A DNA stretch of 5,357 nucleotides. Origin: Thiomonas sp. GTDB taxonomy: Bacteria; Pseudomonadota; Gammaproteobacteria; Burkholderiales; Burkholderiaceae_C. The notes under the pieces are model-generated. The model was not told the DNA's origin. It saw only the letters and a list, made by a program, of their open reading frames with translations, and did not search any database. The translations under genes were made by a program, and so were the position numbers. Shown here one piece after another: positions 1 to 5,257 of this stretch. Each line of letters starts with the position of its first letter. Positions within the stretch are counted from its first letter, which is position 1. Where the stretch lies: contig DAIDHU010000424.1 in NCBI GenBank assembly GCA_027451915.1, positions 1-5,357 on the forward strand, given 5' to 3'.

Positions 1-1
1 G

Positions 2-988
2 CGCGCGCAACGCCTGGGGCTGCAGGCCGCGCAGGTGCGCCTGATGGCCGAGATCCAGCTCGAGCGCATCGGCGAGGCGCTGGCCGCCGAGCAGCCGGCG
101 GTGTGCGTGGTGGACTCCATCCAGACCGTCTACACCGAACAGCTCTCCTCGGCACCGGGCTCGGTGGCCCAGGTGCGCGAATGCGCGGCCCAGCTCACGC
201 GCCACGCGAAGACGGCGGGCACCTGCATGGTGCTGGTCGGCCACGTCACCAAGGAAGGCGCGCTGGCGGGCCCGCGCGTGCTCGAGCACATGGTGGACAC
301 GGTGCTGTATTTCGAGGGCGACGCCCACAGCAACTACCGCCTGATCCGCGCCATCAAGAACCGCTACGGCGGGGTCGGCGAGCTCGGCGTGTTCGCGATG
401 ACCGAGCGCGGGCTCAAGGGCGTGGCCAACCCTTCCGCGATCTTCCTGTCCCACCACGGTGCGCCGGTGCCGGGCTCCTGCGTGCTGGCCACGCTCGAAG
501 GCAGCCGTCCCCTGCTGGTGGAAATCCAGGCCCTGGCCGACAACGCCGCCTCGCCCAGCCCCCGCCGGCTCAGCGTGGGCCTGGACCCGGCGCGCCTGGC
601 CATGCTGCTGGCGGTGCTGCACCGCCATGCGGGAGTGTCCTGTGCCGACCAGGACGTGTTCGTCAACGCCGTGGGCGGCGTGCGCATCGCCGAGCCCGCC
701 GCCGACCTGGCGGTGCTGCTGGCCATCCAGTCCTCGCTGCGCAACCGGGCGCTGCCCCGCGGCCTGGTGGCTTTCGGCGAAGTCGGGCTGGCCGGCGAGA
801 TCCGGCCCGCGCCGCGCGGCCAGGAGCGCCTGCGCGAAGCCGCCAAGCTGGGCTTCTCGGCCGCCATCATCCCGGCCGCGAACGCGCCGCGCCACAACCC
901 CGAACAGCTCGACGGCATGAGCCTGCACCCCGTGCAGCGCATCGACCAGGCACTGGAGCTGCTGCGCACGCTGCAGGATCCCGCCTGA
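2..988 (+). CDS. radA: DNA repair protein RadA (Sms), C-terminal part; 5' end outside window
   Basis: RadA is a RecA-like ATPase and DnaB-type helicase that promotes branch migration of recombination intermediates in the cytoplasm. The reading frame is open from base 2, so the gene starts before the window; 328 residues are visible against about 455-460 for the family. The missing part would hold the N-terminal zinc finger and Walker A. Visible are a Walker B-like strand (VCVVDS, Asp about fragment residue 38), an SSAPGSVAQVRE stretch, GHVTKEG, and the RadA signature as KNRYG (about 119-123; the usual form is KNRFG). A Lon-protease-like domain follows (about 185-310) with DVFVNAVGGVRI, EPAADLA and FGEVGLAGEIRP. 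The EPAADLA segment has no serine where Lon has its nucleophile, as expected for RadA. The match to E. coli RadA runs almost to the C-terminus, so the 3' end is intact. The gene converges on the ABC transporter gene 27 bases away. Confidence 0.97.
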   Translation, partial: RAQRLGLQAAQVRLMAEIQLERIGEALAAEQPAVCVVDSIQTVYTEQLSSAPGSVAQVRECAAQLTRHAKTAGTCMVLVGHVTKEGALAGPRVLEHMVDTVLYFEGDAHSNYRLIRAIKNRYGGVGELGVFAMTERGLKGVANPSAIFLSHHGAPVPGSCVLATLEGSRPLLVEIQALADNAASPSPRRLSVGLDPARLAMLLAVLHRHAGVSCADQDVFVNAVGGVRIAEPAADLAVLLAIQSSLRNRALPRGLVAFGEVGLAGEIRPAPRGQERLREAAKLGFSAAIIPAANAPRHNPEQLDGMSLHPVQRIDQALELLRTLQDPA

Positions 989-997
989 GCGCGTCGT

Positions 998-1025
998 GCC
1001 GGCTTCAGGCCGGCTTCAGGCCGGC
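998..1025. repeat. 11-bp tandem repeat forming a small hairpin at a convergent gene junction
   Basis: The unit GCCGGCTTCAG occurs at 998-1008 and 1009-1019, followed by a third GCCGGC at 1020-1025. GCCGGC is its own reverse complement, so neighbouring copies can pair as a 6-bp stem with a 5-base loop (998-1003 with 1009-1014, or 1009-1014 with 1020-1025). The array lies just after the radA stop and contains the transporter stop codon (1016-1018, minus strand). It could act as a bidirectional transcription stop, but neither side has a T-tract, so terminator function is inference. The repeat itself is read directly. Confidence 0.6.
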
Positions 1026-2785
1026 TCCTGCTCGAGCTCCTCGGGCCGGCGCACCACCATGCGCGAGGGCTCGCCCTGCTCGCCGGCGCGCAGCTCGAAC
1101 ACCTGGCGATGGAAGGCGGCCACGCCCAGCCGGTGCGCGACACTGACCAGGGTGGTGCGCGGCAGCTCGCGCAGCAGCAGACGGTACATCTCGGTCTCCA
1201 GCTGCGCGTCCAGCGCGCTGGTCGCCTCGTCCAGGAACAGCCAGTCAGGAGCCGCCAGCAAGGCGCGCGCGACGGCCAGGCGCTGCTGCTCCCCGGGCGA
1301 CAGGCGCTGCATCCAGCCGTCCTCCAGGTCCAGCGCTCCCACCAGCTGGGGCAGGCGCACGAGCAGCAGCACCTCGCGCAGCCTGGCGTCGTCGAAAGCC
1401 TCAGCGGACATGGGATAGGTCAGCGCCTCGCGCAGGGTGCCGATGGGCAGATAGGGCTTCTGGGGCAGGAACAGCGCGCGCCCTGCCGGCAGGCGGCCGT
1501 GCCGGCCCTCGGCATAGGGCCAGATGCCCGCCAGCCAGCGCATCAGCGTGCTCTTGCCCAGGCCCGAGGCGCCGATGATCAGGGTGTGCTGGCCGGGCTC
1601 GATGCGTTCGCCGGCCGCCTGCAGCAGCGCGCGACCGTCGGGCGAGTCGATGCGCAGTTCACCCAGGTCCACGCCGCCCGGCTCGTGCGTGACGCCGCGC
1701 GGCGGCTGAGCCGCCCCGCCCTGCGCCCTGGCCAGGTCGATGGACTCGACGAAGGTGGCCAGACGCTGCAGCGTGGCCAGCCAGCCGACGATGGTGGTGT
1801 ACGAGGAGATGAAAAAGGACAGCGACCCCTGCACCTGGCCGAAGGCGCTCGCCGTCTGGGTCAGGCCGCCGAGCTTGATCTGCCCCGCGAAATAGCGCGG
1901 AGCCGCGACCAGGATGGGAAAGATGATGGCCATCTGGCCGTAGAAGGAGCTGTACCAGGTGAACAGCTTCTGGCGCTTCATGATGCCCCACCAGTTGTCC
2001 CACACATGGGCGAATCGCGCGCGATGCCCGTCGAGCTCGCGCGCCTCGCCGCGGTACAGCGCGATGCCCTCGTTGTGCTCGCGCGTGCGCGCCAGCCCGA
2101 AGCGGAAGTCGGCCTCGTAGCGCTGCTGGTCGAAGCTCAGGCGGATCAGCGGCTTGCCCACCTTGTGTGCCAGCCAGCTTCCGACCCCCGCGTACAGCAG
2201 CGCCGCCCACACCATGTAGCCGGGAATGCGCAGCCCCCACAAGGTGAAGGCGCCCGAAAGCTCCCACAGCACGAACAGGAAGGAAAACAGCGTGACCACC
2301 GAGGAGATCACGCCGAAGAACAGGTTCAGGGTGCCGCTGACGAAACTGTTGATGTCATCGGCGATCCGCTGGTCGGGGTTGTCCTCCTGGCCCCGGCGCA
2401 ACGCGATGCGGTAGTGGGTGCCGCCGTCCAGCCAGTCGTGCAGGAACACCTCGGTGACCCAGCGTCGCCAGCGGATCTGCAGCATCTGCTGCAGGTATTG
2501 CGAATACACCGCCAGCACGATGAAGGCGAAGGCCAGCACCGTGAACAGGAGCAGCAGATGCTTGAAGCTGGCGTAGTTGTGCTCCTGCAGCGCATCGTAG
2601 AAATCGCGGTTCCAGAAGTTCAGGCGAACGTTGATCCAGATGATCGCCAGGTTCATGGCCAGCACGCTGCCCAGCAGCAGCCAGCCCATGCGCCAGTCCT
2701 CGGACACCCAGTAGGGCCTGGCGATGGCCATGAACTGGCGCATCGAGAAGCGGTAGGGGCGGCTGACGGGACTCGGGCTGGACAT
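1016..2785 (-). CDS. SbmA/BacA-like (YddA-type) ABC transporter, fused membrane and ATPase domains
   Basis: Encodes a 589-residue half-transporter of the inner membrane, expected to work as a homodimer. The N-terminal membrane domain (about 1-340) has hydrophobic segments near 31-51, 74-95, 151-175, 186-208 and 283-298, and family hallmarks such as LNFWNRDFYDAL, DNPDQRI and GQIKLGGL, close to E. coli YddA. The ATPase domain (about 370-560) is complete: Walker A GASGLGKST (405-413), Q-loop Gln about 442, signature LSPGEQQ (495-501), Walker B WLFLDEA (515-521), H-loop His about 551. SbmA/BacA relatives import peptides and antibiotics, and mycobacterial Rv1819c, also with its own ATPase domain, transports cobalamin and other hydrophilic compounds; the substrate here cannot be read. 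I chose the ATG at 2785 because the homology begins just after it; only a weak AGGA (12 bases upstream) supports it. A GTG at 2836 would add 17 residues. Transcribed divergently from ilvE. Confidence 0.93.
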   Translation of the reverse strand: MSSPSPVSRPYRFSMRQFMAIARPYWVSEDWRMGWLLLGSVLAMNLAIIWINVRLNFWNRDFYDALQEHNYASFKHLLLLFTVLAFAFIVLAVYSQYLQQMLQIRWRRWVTEVFLHDWLDGGTHYRIALRRGQEDNPDQRIADDINSFVSGTLNLFFGVISSVVTLFSFLFVLWELSGAFTLWGLRIPGYMVWAALLYAGVGSWLAHKVGKPLIRLSFDQQRYEADFRFGLARTREHNEGIALYRGEARELDGHRARFAHVWDNWWGIMKRQKLFTWYSSFYGQMAIIFPILVAAPRYFAGQIKLGGLTQTASAFGQVQGSLSFFISSYTTIVGWLATLQRLATFVESIDLARAQGGAAQPPRGVTHEPGGVDLGELRIDSPDGRALLQAAGERIEPGQHTLIIGASGLGKSTLMRWLAGIWPYAEGRHGRLPAGRALFLPQKPYLPIGTLREALTYPMSAEAFDDARLREVLLLVRLPQLVGALDLEDGWMQRLSPGEQQRLAVARALLAAPDWLFLDEATSALDAQLETEMYRLLLRELPRTTLVSVAHRLGVAAFHRQVFELRAGEQGEPSRMVVRRPEELEQEPA

Positions 2786-2865
2786 GGCGGCAAGGAAGTC
2801 CTGAGGAACGTAACCATGGCATTGTGCCCGCAACACGCGGCGCGAACCATTCAGCGAGACTTAAA

Positions 2866-2878
2866 ATGAAACTTTCAT
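2866..2878. repeat. Perfect 13-bp palindrome ATGAAA-C-TTTCAT upstream of ilvE; candidate operator
   Basis: Two 6-base arms flank a single C. The palindrome overlaps the end of the -10-like TAAAAT and the expected transcription start, where a bound repressor would block RNA polymerase. Its right part, ACTTTCAT (2871-2878), recurs as a direct repeat at 2893-2900, 22 bases (about two helical turns) downstream, over the ilvE start codon. The geometry fits a regulator site, but one palindrome of this size is expected by chance in a window this long, so the functional call is weak. Confidence 0.25.
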
Positions 2879-2888
2879 ACCCGATCCT

Positions 2889-2892
2889 GGAG
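2889..2892 (+). promoter_or_regulatory. Ribosome binding site GGAG that fixes the ilvE start
   Basis: GGAG lies 6 bases before the ATG at 2899, close to ideal spacing. The other in-frame starts, GTG 2824, ATG 2866 and ATG 2923, lack a comparable site, so 2899 is preferred. Confidence 0.7.
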
Positions 2893-2898
2893 ACTTTC

Positions 2899-3840
2899 AT
2901 GGCCTTGCCGACGCCCACGTCCATGTCCGACCGCGACGGAAAAATCTGGATGGACGGCCAGCTCGTCGAATGGCGCGACGCCAAGATCCATGTCCTGACC
3001 CACACGCTGCACTACGGCTGCGGCGCCTTCGAGGGCGTTCGCGCCTACGAAACCGGCCAGGGCACGGCCATCTTCCGCCTGCGCGAGCACACCCAGCGCC
3101 TGTTCGACAGCGCCAAGATCCTGCGCATGGAAATTCCCTATACCCAGGAGCAGGTGATGCAGGCGCAACTGGAGGTGGTGCGCGCCAACGGCTTCGCCTC
3201 CTGCTACATCCGCCCCCTGGTGTGGATCGGCGACAAGAAGCTGGGCGTGTCCCCCCGCGGCAACACCATCCACCTGATGGTGGCGGCCTGGCCCTGGGGC
3301 GCCTACCTGGGCGAGGAAGGCCTGGCCAAGGGCATCCGCGTCAAGACCAGCAGCTACACCCGCCACCACGTGAACATCACCATGTGCAACGCCAAGGCGG
3401 TGAGCAACTACACCAACAGCATCCTGGCGAACCTGGAAGTCACGGCCGACGGCTACGACGAGGCGCTGCTGCTCGATCCGCAGGGTTTCGTGAGCGAGGG
3501 CGCCGGCGAAAACGTGTTCGTGGTGCGCGACGGCGTGGTCTACACGCCCGACGCGTCCTCGGGCGCGCTCAACGGCATCACCCGGCGCACGGTGTTCTCC
3601 ATCTGCGAGGACCTGGGCATCCAGGTGGTGAGCAAGCGCATCCTGCGCGACGAGGTGTACATCGCCGACGAGGCCTTCTTCAGCGGCACCGCCGCGGAAA
3701 TCACCCCCATCCGCGAGCTCGACGGCGTGCGCATCGGCGCCGGCAGCCGCGGCCCGGTGACCGAGCGCATCCAGAAGGCCTTCTTCGACATCGTCGGCGG
3801 CCGCAACCCCAAGTACGCCGACTGGCTGGCCCGCGTCTGA
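2899..3840 (+). CDS. ilvE: Branched-chain amino acid aminotransferase (fold type IV PLP enzyme)
   Basis: Cytoplasmic PLP enzyme that interconverts branched-chain 2-oxo acids and glutamate with valine, isoleucine and leucine, the last step of their synthesis. The 313-residue product is close to the 309 of E. coli IlvE and aligns along its whole length. Visible landmarks are HTLHYGCGAFEG (35-46), YIRPLVWIG (103-111), the likely PLP-binding Lys166 in CNAKAVSNY, Glu200 in SEGAGEN (expected to contact the pyridine nitrogen) and SGTAAEITPI (262-271) for phosphate binding. AAWPWGAYLG (129-138) is typical of IlvE and argues against D-amino acid aminotransferase or aminodeoxychorismate lyase of the same fold. 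The start at 2899 is set by a well-spaced GGAG. It is the first gene of a probable transcript with the zinc-finger gene (57 bases on) and waaF. The operon has no obvious metabolic logic. No defects seen. Confidence 0.97.
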   Translation: MALPTPTSMSDRDGKIWMDGQLVEWRDAKIHVLTHTLHYGCGAFEGVRAYETGQGTAIFRLREHTQRLFDSAKILRMEIPYTQEQVMQAQLEVVRANGFASCYIRPLVWIGDKKLGVSPRGNTIHLMVAAWPWGAYLGEEGLAKGIRVKTSSYTRHHVNITMCNAKAVSNYTNSILANLEVTADGYDEALLLDPQGFVSEGAGENVFVVRDGVVYTPDASSGALNGITRRTVFSICEDLGIQVVSKRILRDEVYIADEAFFSGTAAEITPIRELDGVRIGAGSRGPVTERIQKAFFDIVGGRNPKYADWLARV

Positions 3841-3897
3841 GCGCGTCCGAGCCCGCGTCCCAGCCCCCATCCGCACCCGCGTGGAGAACCTTCCCCC
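3841..3897 (+). other. C-rich spacer between ilvE and the zinc-finger gene
   Basis: The first 40 bases (3841-3880) hold about 23 C and 10 G with few A or T. A C-rich, G-poor RNA of this kind can be a Rho loading site, which might reduce transcription from ilvE into the downstream genes. No hairpin terminator is visible, so read-through remains likely. GGAGAA at 3883-3888 is the ribosome binding site of the next gene, 9 bases before its ATG. Confidence 0.3.
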
Positions 3898-4098
3898 ATG
3901 AGCGCCATTCCCAAACCCGAGATGCCGGTGGTCGAACTCAAGGCCGCCGACCTTCCCGCCTTCTGCCCCAACCCGGCCATGCCGGTATGGAGCGCGCATC
4001 CCCGCGTGTTCCTCGAAATCAGCCACGGCGAGACCGCCTGCCCCTATTGCGGCACGCGCTACCGCCTGGCCGAGGGCGAAGTCGCGCACGGGCATTGA
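3898..4098 (+). CDS. Small CHCC-type zinc-finger protein (NDUFS6-like zinc-finger family)
   Basis: A 66-residue soluble protein that is essentially one zinc-finger module. The probable zinc ligands are Cys23 (in AFCPNP), His34 (in WSAHPRVFL), Cys48 and Cys51 (in CPYCGTRYRL). The pattern Cys-x10-His-x13-Cys-x2-Cys and the WSxHPRVFL...CPYCG core match the zf-CHCC family (Pfam zf-CHCC), which includes the mitochondrial complex I subunit NDUFS6. The bacterial role is not established; in alphaproteobacteria a homologue belongs to complex I, but no nuo genes lie here. The start is supported by GGAGAA upstream and by family length. The stop (TGA, 4096-4098) overlaps the waaF ATG (4098-4100), so waaF translation is probably coupled to this gene, suggesting matched expression or a link with lipopolysaccharide core synthesis. 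No signal peptide or membrane segment. High confidence in the family, low in any function. Confidence 0.92.
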   Translation: MSAIPKPEMPVVELKAADLPAFCPNPAMPVWSAHPRVFLEISHGETACPYCGTRYRLAEGEVAHGH

Positions 4099-5183
4099 TG
4101 CGCGCCGGCGCAGCCGCCGCGGCCGCGCCCAGCCTGCTGGTCGCGCCGCAATGGATCGGCGACGCGGTGATGGCGCAGCCCCTGGTGGGGCTGTTGGCCG
4201 CGCGCGGCGAACGCGTCACCGCGCTGGGCCTGCCCGGCGTGGCCGCGGTGCTGCGCGCGATGCCCGGCATCGAGCGGGTCATCGAGACGCCCTTCGCCCA
4301 TGGCCGGCTGGACCTGCTCGCGCGCCGCGCCCTGGCGCGCGAGCTGCGCGCGGCCGGCTACGCCCGCGCCTATGTGCTGGGCAACAACCTGAGATCCCGT
4401 CTGGTGCCGTGGCTGGCGCGCATCCCGCTGCGCGTGGGCTGGAGCGGCGAGGCCGCGGGCGCGCTGCTCACCCACGCGCTGCGCGCGCCAGCGTGCTCGC
4501 TGCGCGGCGACATGCGCGGGCATTACGCCGCGCTGGCGCAGGACCTGAGCCCGCCGCTGCTCGGCCGGCAACTGCCGGCGAAAGCCCCGGGGGAGGTGGC
4601 GCAACCGGTGTTGCGGGTCGATGCCGCGAAGGCGCGGGAAGCAGCCCGCGAGCTGGACCTGCCGCCGGGATTCGTGGCCCTGTGCCCAGGCGCCGAATAC
4701 GGTCCGGCCAAGCAATGGCCGGCCGAGCATTTCGCCGAGCTGGCCGGCCTGGCCCTGGCGGCCGGCCGGCCGGTGGCCATTGTCGGAAGCGCCCGCGAGC
4801 GCGAGTCGGCGCAAGCCATCGTGGGCATGCTGCAGGCCCGGGCCCCAGCGACCGGCGCGCATGCGCAGCCCCGGGTGCTGGACCTGTGCGGCCGCACCAC
4901 CATGGAACAGGCGATCGCGCTGCTGGCCGCCGCGGCCGGCGTGGTCAGCAACGATTCAGGGCTGATGCATGTGGCCGCCGCGCTGGGCCGGCCGACGGTG
5001 GGGCTGTACGGCTCCACCGATCCGCGCCACACCCCTGCGGCGGCGCATCGCAGCGCCACGCTGTGGCTGCACCTGCCCTGCAGTCCCTGCTACCAGCGCA
5101 GCTGCCCGCTGGGGCATCTGAACTGCCTGCGCGCGCTCGACCCGTCCTGGGCCTGGAGCGCGCTGCGGGATCTGATGGACTGA
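4098..5183 (+). CDS. waaF: Lipopolysaccharide heptosyltransferase II
   Basis: A GT-B fold, family GT9 enzyme that transfers L-glycero-D-manno-heptose from its ADP-linked donor to the first heptose of the lipopolysaccharide inner core, at the cytoplasmic face of the inner membrane. The 361-residue product (E. coli WaaF has 348) shows APQWIGDAVMAQPL near the N-terminus, with Asp22 the likely counterpart of the catalytic Asp of WaaC, then AYVLGNNLRSRLVPW (91-105), CPGAEYGPAKQWP (196-208) and the nucleotide-sugar motif NDSGLMHVAAALG (285-297). These match E. coli WaaF better than WaaC. The ATG overlaps the upstream TGA as TGATG with no strong ribosome binding site, which suggests translation by re-initiation. 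Against E. coli it has an extra C-terminal cysteine group, C328, C331, C336 and C343, in CSPCYQRSCPLGHLNC, which I recall as common in betaproteobacterial WaaF. Last gene of the ilvE transcript; a strong inverted repeat follows the stop. Confidence 0.95.
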   Translation: MRAGAAAAAAPSLLVAPQWIGDAVMAQPLVGLLAARGERVTALGLPGVAAVLRAMPGIERVIETPFAHGRLDLLARRALARELRAAGYARAYVLGNNLRSRLVPWLARIPLRVGWSGEAAGALLTHALRAPACSLRGDMRGHYAALAQDLSPPLLGRQLPAKAPGEVAQPVLRVDAAKAREAARELDLPPGFVALCPGAEYGPAKQWPAEHFAELAGLALAAGRPVAIVGSARERESAQAIVGMLQARAPATGAHAQPRVLDLCGRTTMEQAIALLAAAAGVVSNDSGLMHVAAALGRPTVGLYGSTDPRHTPAAAHRSATLWLHLPCSPCYQRSCPLGHLNCLRALDPSWAWSALRDLMD

Positions 5184-5203
5184 AGGGCCGGGCGCGAGCC
5201 ACG

Positions 5204-5231
5204 CGGCGGCCGCGACCCGATGCGGCCGCCG
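5204..5231. terminator. Perfect 10-bp GC-rich inverted repeat after waaF; likely bidirectional terminator
   Basis: CGGCGGCCGC (5204-5213) is the exact reverse complement of GCGGCCGCCG (5222-5231), with an 8-base loop. It begins 21 bases after the waaF stop, in the 74-base gap between convergent genes, where a stop serving both strands is expected. A second small stem, GGGC-ACA-GCCC (5232-5242), follows. There is no T-tract on either strand, so it is not a textbook intrinsic terminator, though T-poor hairpins are usual in very GC-rich genomes. Confidence 0.5.
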
Positions 5232-5257
5232 GGGCACAGCCCGGGGCCGCGCCGGCT

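Larger units (their letters stand above)
2786..2898. promoter_or_regulatory. Divergent intergenic region between the ABC transporter gene and ilvE
   Basis: These 113 bases must hold the promoters of both divergent genes. The stretch 2861-2880 is strikingly AT-rich for this window. On the plus strand TAAAAT (2862-2867) matches five of six bases of the sigma-70 -10 consensus and would give a start near 2874 and a leader of about 25 bases for ilvE. I see no convincing -35 at a 15-19 base spacing and no TGn extension, so an activator may be needed or the call may be wrong. For the minus strand only weak candidates exist (for example CACAAT, complement of 2821-2826). No leader peptide or T-box-like structure is evident. 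Confidence 0.4.

Noticed and set aside
103..1146. Plus-strand open frame (347 residues) overlapping radA and running past its stop
   Set aside because: Frame-shifted shadow of radA; Arg/Gly/Pro/His-rich without a domain, and it runs into the antisense of the transporter gene.
2786..2836. Longer N-terminus for the ABC transporter from GTG at 2836
   Set aside because: The extra 17 residues do not resemble the family N-terminus, and the ATG at 2785 lies just before the conserved part. It cannot be excluded fully because neither start has a strong ribosome binding site.
1109..2869. Long plus-strand open frame (586 residues) opposite the ABC transporter gene
   Set aside because: Its translation is low-complexity, rich in Gln, His, Ala and Arg, with no recognisable domain, while the minus strand has a complete transporter with all ATPase motifs. 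High GC content leaves few stops in antisense frames.
2875..4095. Minus-strand open frame (406 residues) opposite ilvE and the zinc-finger gene
   Set aside because: Composition dominated by Ala, Gly, His, Val and Asp with no motif; it lies wholly opposite two well-supported genes.
2970..4097. Long in-frame upstream extension of waaF through ilvE and the zinc-finger gene
   Set aside because: The extension is Arg/Pro/Gly/His-rich shadow sequence over two clear genes. WaaF homology begins just after the ATG at 4098, and the resulting length fits the family.
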